From UBA2330 sp035443185 (GTDB taxonomy: Bacteria; Bacteroidota; Ignavibacteria; Tepidaquicellales; Tepidaquicellaceae), in NCBI GenBank assembly GCA_035443185.1, contig DAORRV010000127.1, positions 1 through 6,452 on the forward strand: a stretch of 6,452 bases of DNA, given 5' to 3'. The notes under the pieces were generated by a model. The model saw only the letters and a program-made list of their open reading frames with translations, was not told where the DNA came from and did no database searches. This document shows, in pieces, positions 6,203 through 6,452 of this stretch (position 1 is the first letter of the stretch; every line of letters starts with the position of its first letter). Position numbers and translations under genes: made by a program.

Positions 6203-6452
6203 AAAAATCTGTAAATCCTATTTGTAAATTTTAATCTTTTAAGTGCATGTTAGAATGAGAAAATTTGTGAAAAAAAATATTTATTAAAATATATTCCACT
6301 ATAAGTTCATATAGCACCAGAATTATATTCAAAAAACATTTATGAAAAAACCTTTGAGACATGGAGATATGTCAAAATTTAGTATTGGAAAGACTTTCCA
6401 GCTTGAGAATGATATAATGATTTGAGTAAGTGATTCCTGAAGGTGAATTATT
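6203..6452. other. Right-hand end without a recognised gene
   Basis: The stretch is AT-rich up to about 6340. A 27-codon plus-strand frame at 6342-6425 (MKKPLRHGDM start) and a 40-codon minus-strand frame open to the right edge from a stop at 6331-6329 are both present, but neither shows a family pattern or a ribosome binding site. It may be the upstream region or a decayed end of a gene beyond the window. Confidence 0.5.
6386..6400. promoter_or_regulatory. Perfect 15-bp palindrome, possible operator
   Basis: TGGAAAGACTTTCCA has 7-bp arms around a single central A at 6393. With no loop it would not form a useful RNA hairpin, so the odd-centred dyad suits a dimeric DNA-binding protein better. 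No gene or promoter next to it is identified in the window, so the operator reading is speculative. Confidence 0.3.

Noticed and set aside
6329..6452. Minus-strand frame open to the right edge, possible gene C-terminus
   Set aside because: Only about 40 codons are visible, Ile/Phe/Ser-rich without a recognisable pattern; that length is expected by chance.

Overview
The window is AT-rich DNA with low-G+C codon use. It looks like a chromosomal stretch from an uncultured or environmental Bacteroidota/Ignavibacteria-type bacterium. The supporting signs are a large secreted FG-GAP/fibronectin protein ending in a paired DxNxDG calcium-loop tail, a free-standing fibronectin type III (FN3) protein, A-rich leaders with no Shine-Dalgarno on two of three genes, and a possible TTTG / TAnnTTTG-type promoter. 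The assignment rests on protein style and memory of families, not on a marker gene.

Layout. Positions 1-1324 (minus strand) hold the first 441 codons of a helical, Lys/Glu-rich cytoplasmic protein of unknown function; its C-terminus lies outside the window. A 166-bp divergent spacer follows, with a 9-bp direct repeat and a candidate promoter facing right. Positions 1491-1760 (plus) encode an 89-residue single FN3 domain without a signal peptide. After a 119-bp AT-rich gap, and behind a strong ribosome binding site, 1880-5761 (plus) encodes a 1293-residue exported protein. It has a signal peptide, 14 FG-GAP repeats, two FN3-like domains, a beta-sandwich-like segment and a dockerin-like C-terminal module. 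From 5762 to 6163 there is no convincing gene, but there are several short repeats and hairpins. An excellent intrinsic terminator sits at 6164-6202. The last 250 bases hold no convincing gene, but contain a perfect 15-bp palindrome.

The main point of interest is the internal architecture of the large protein. Fourteen FG-GAP repeats equal two seven-bladed propellers, and repeats 7 and 14 share departures from the consensus that the other twelve do not show. This suggests that a whole seven-blade unit was duplicated in one chain, while repeats 8-13 were later homogenised. I see no transposase, CRISPR array, RNA gene, toxin-antitoxin pair or defence system. The protein is probably a calcium-stabilised surface or secreted adhesion-type protein; its ligand cannot be read from the sequence.
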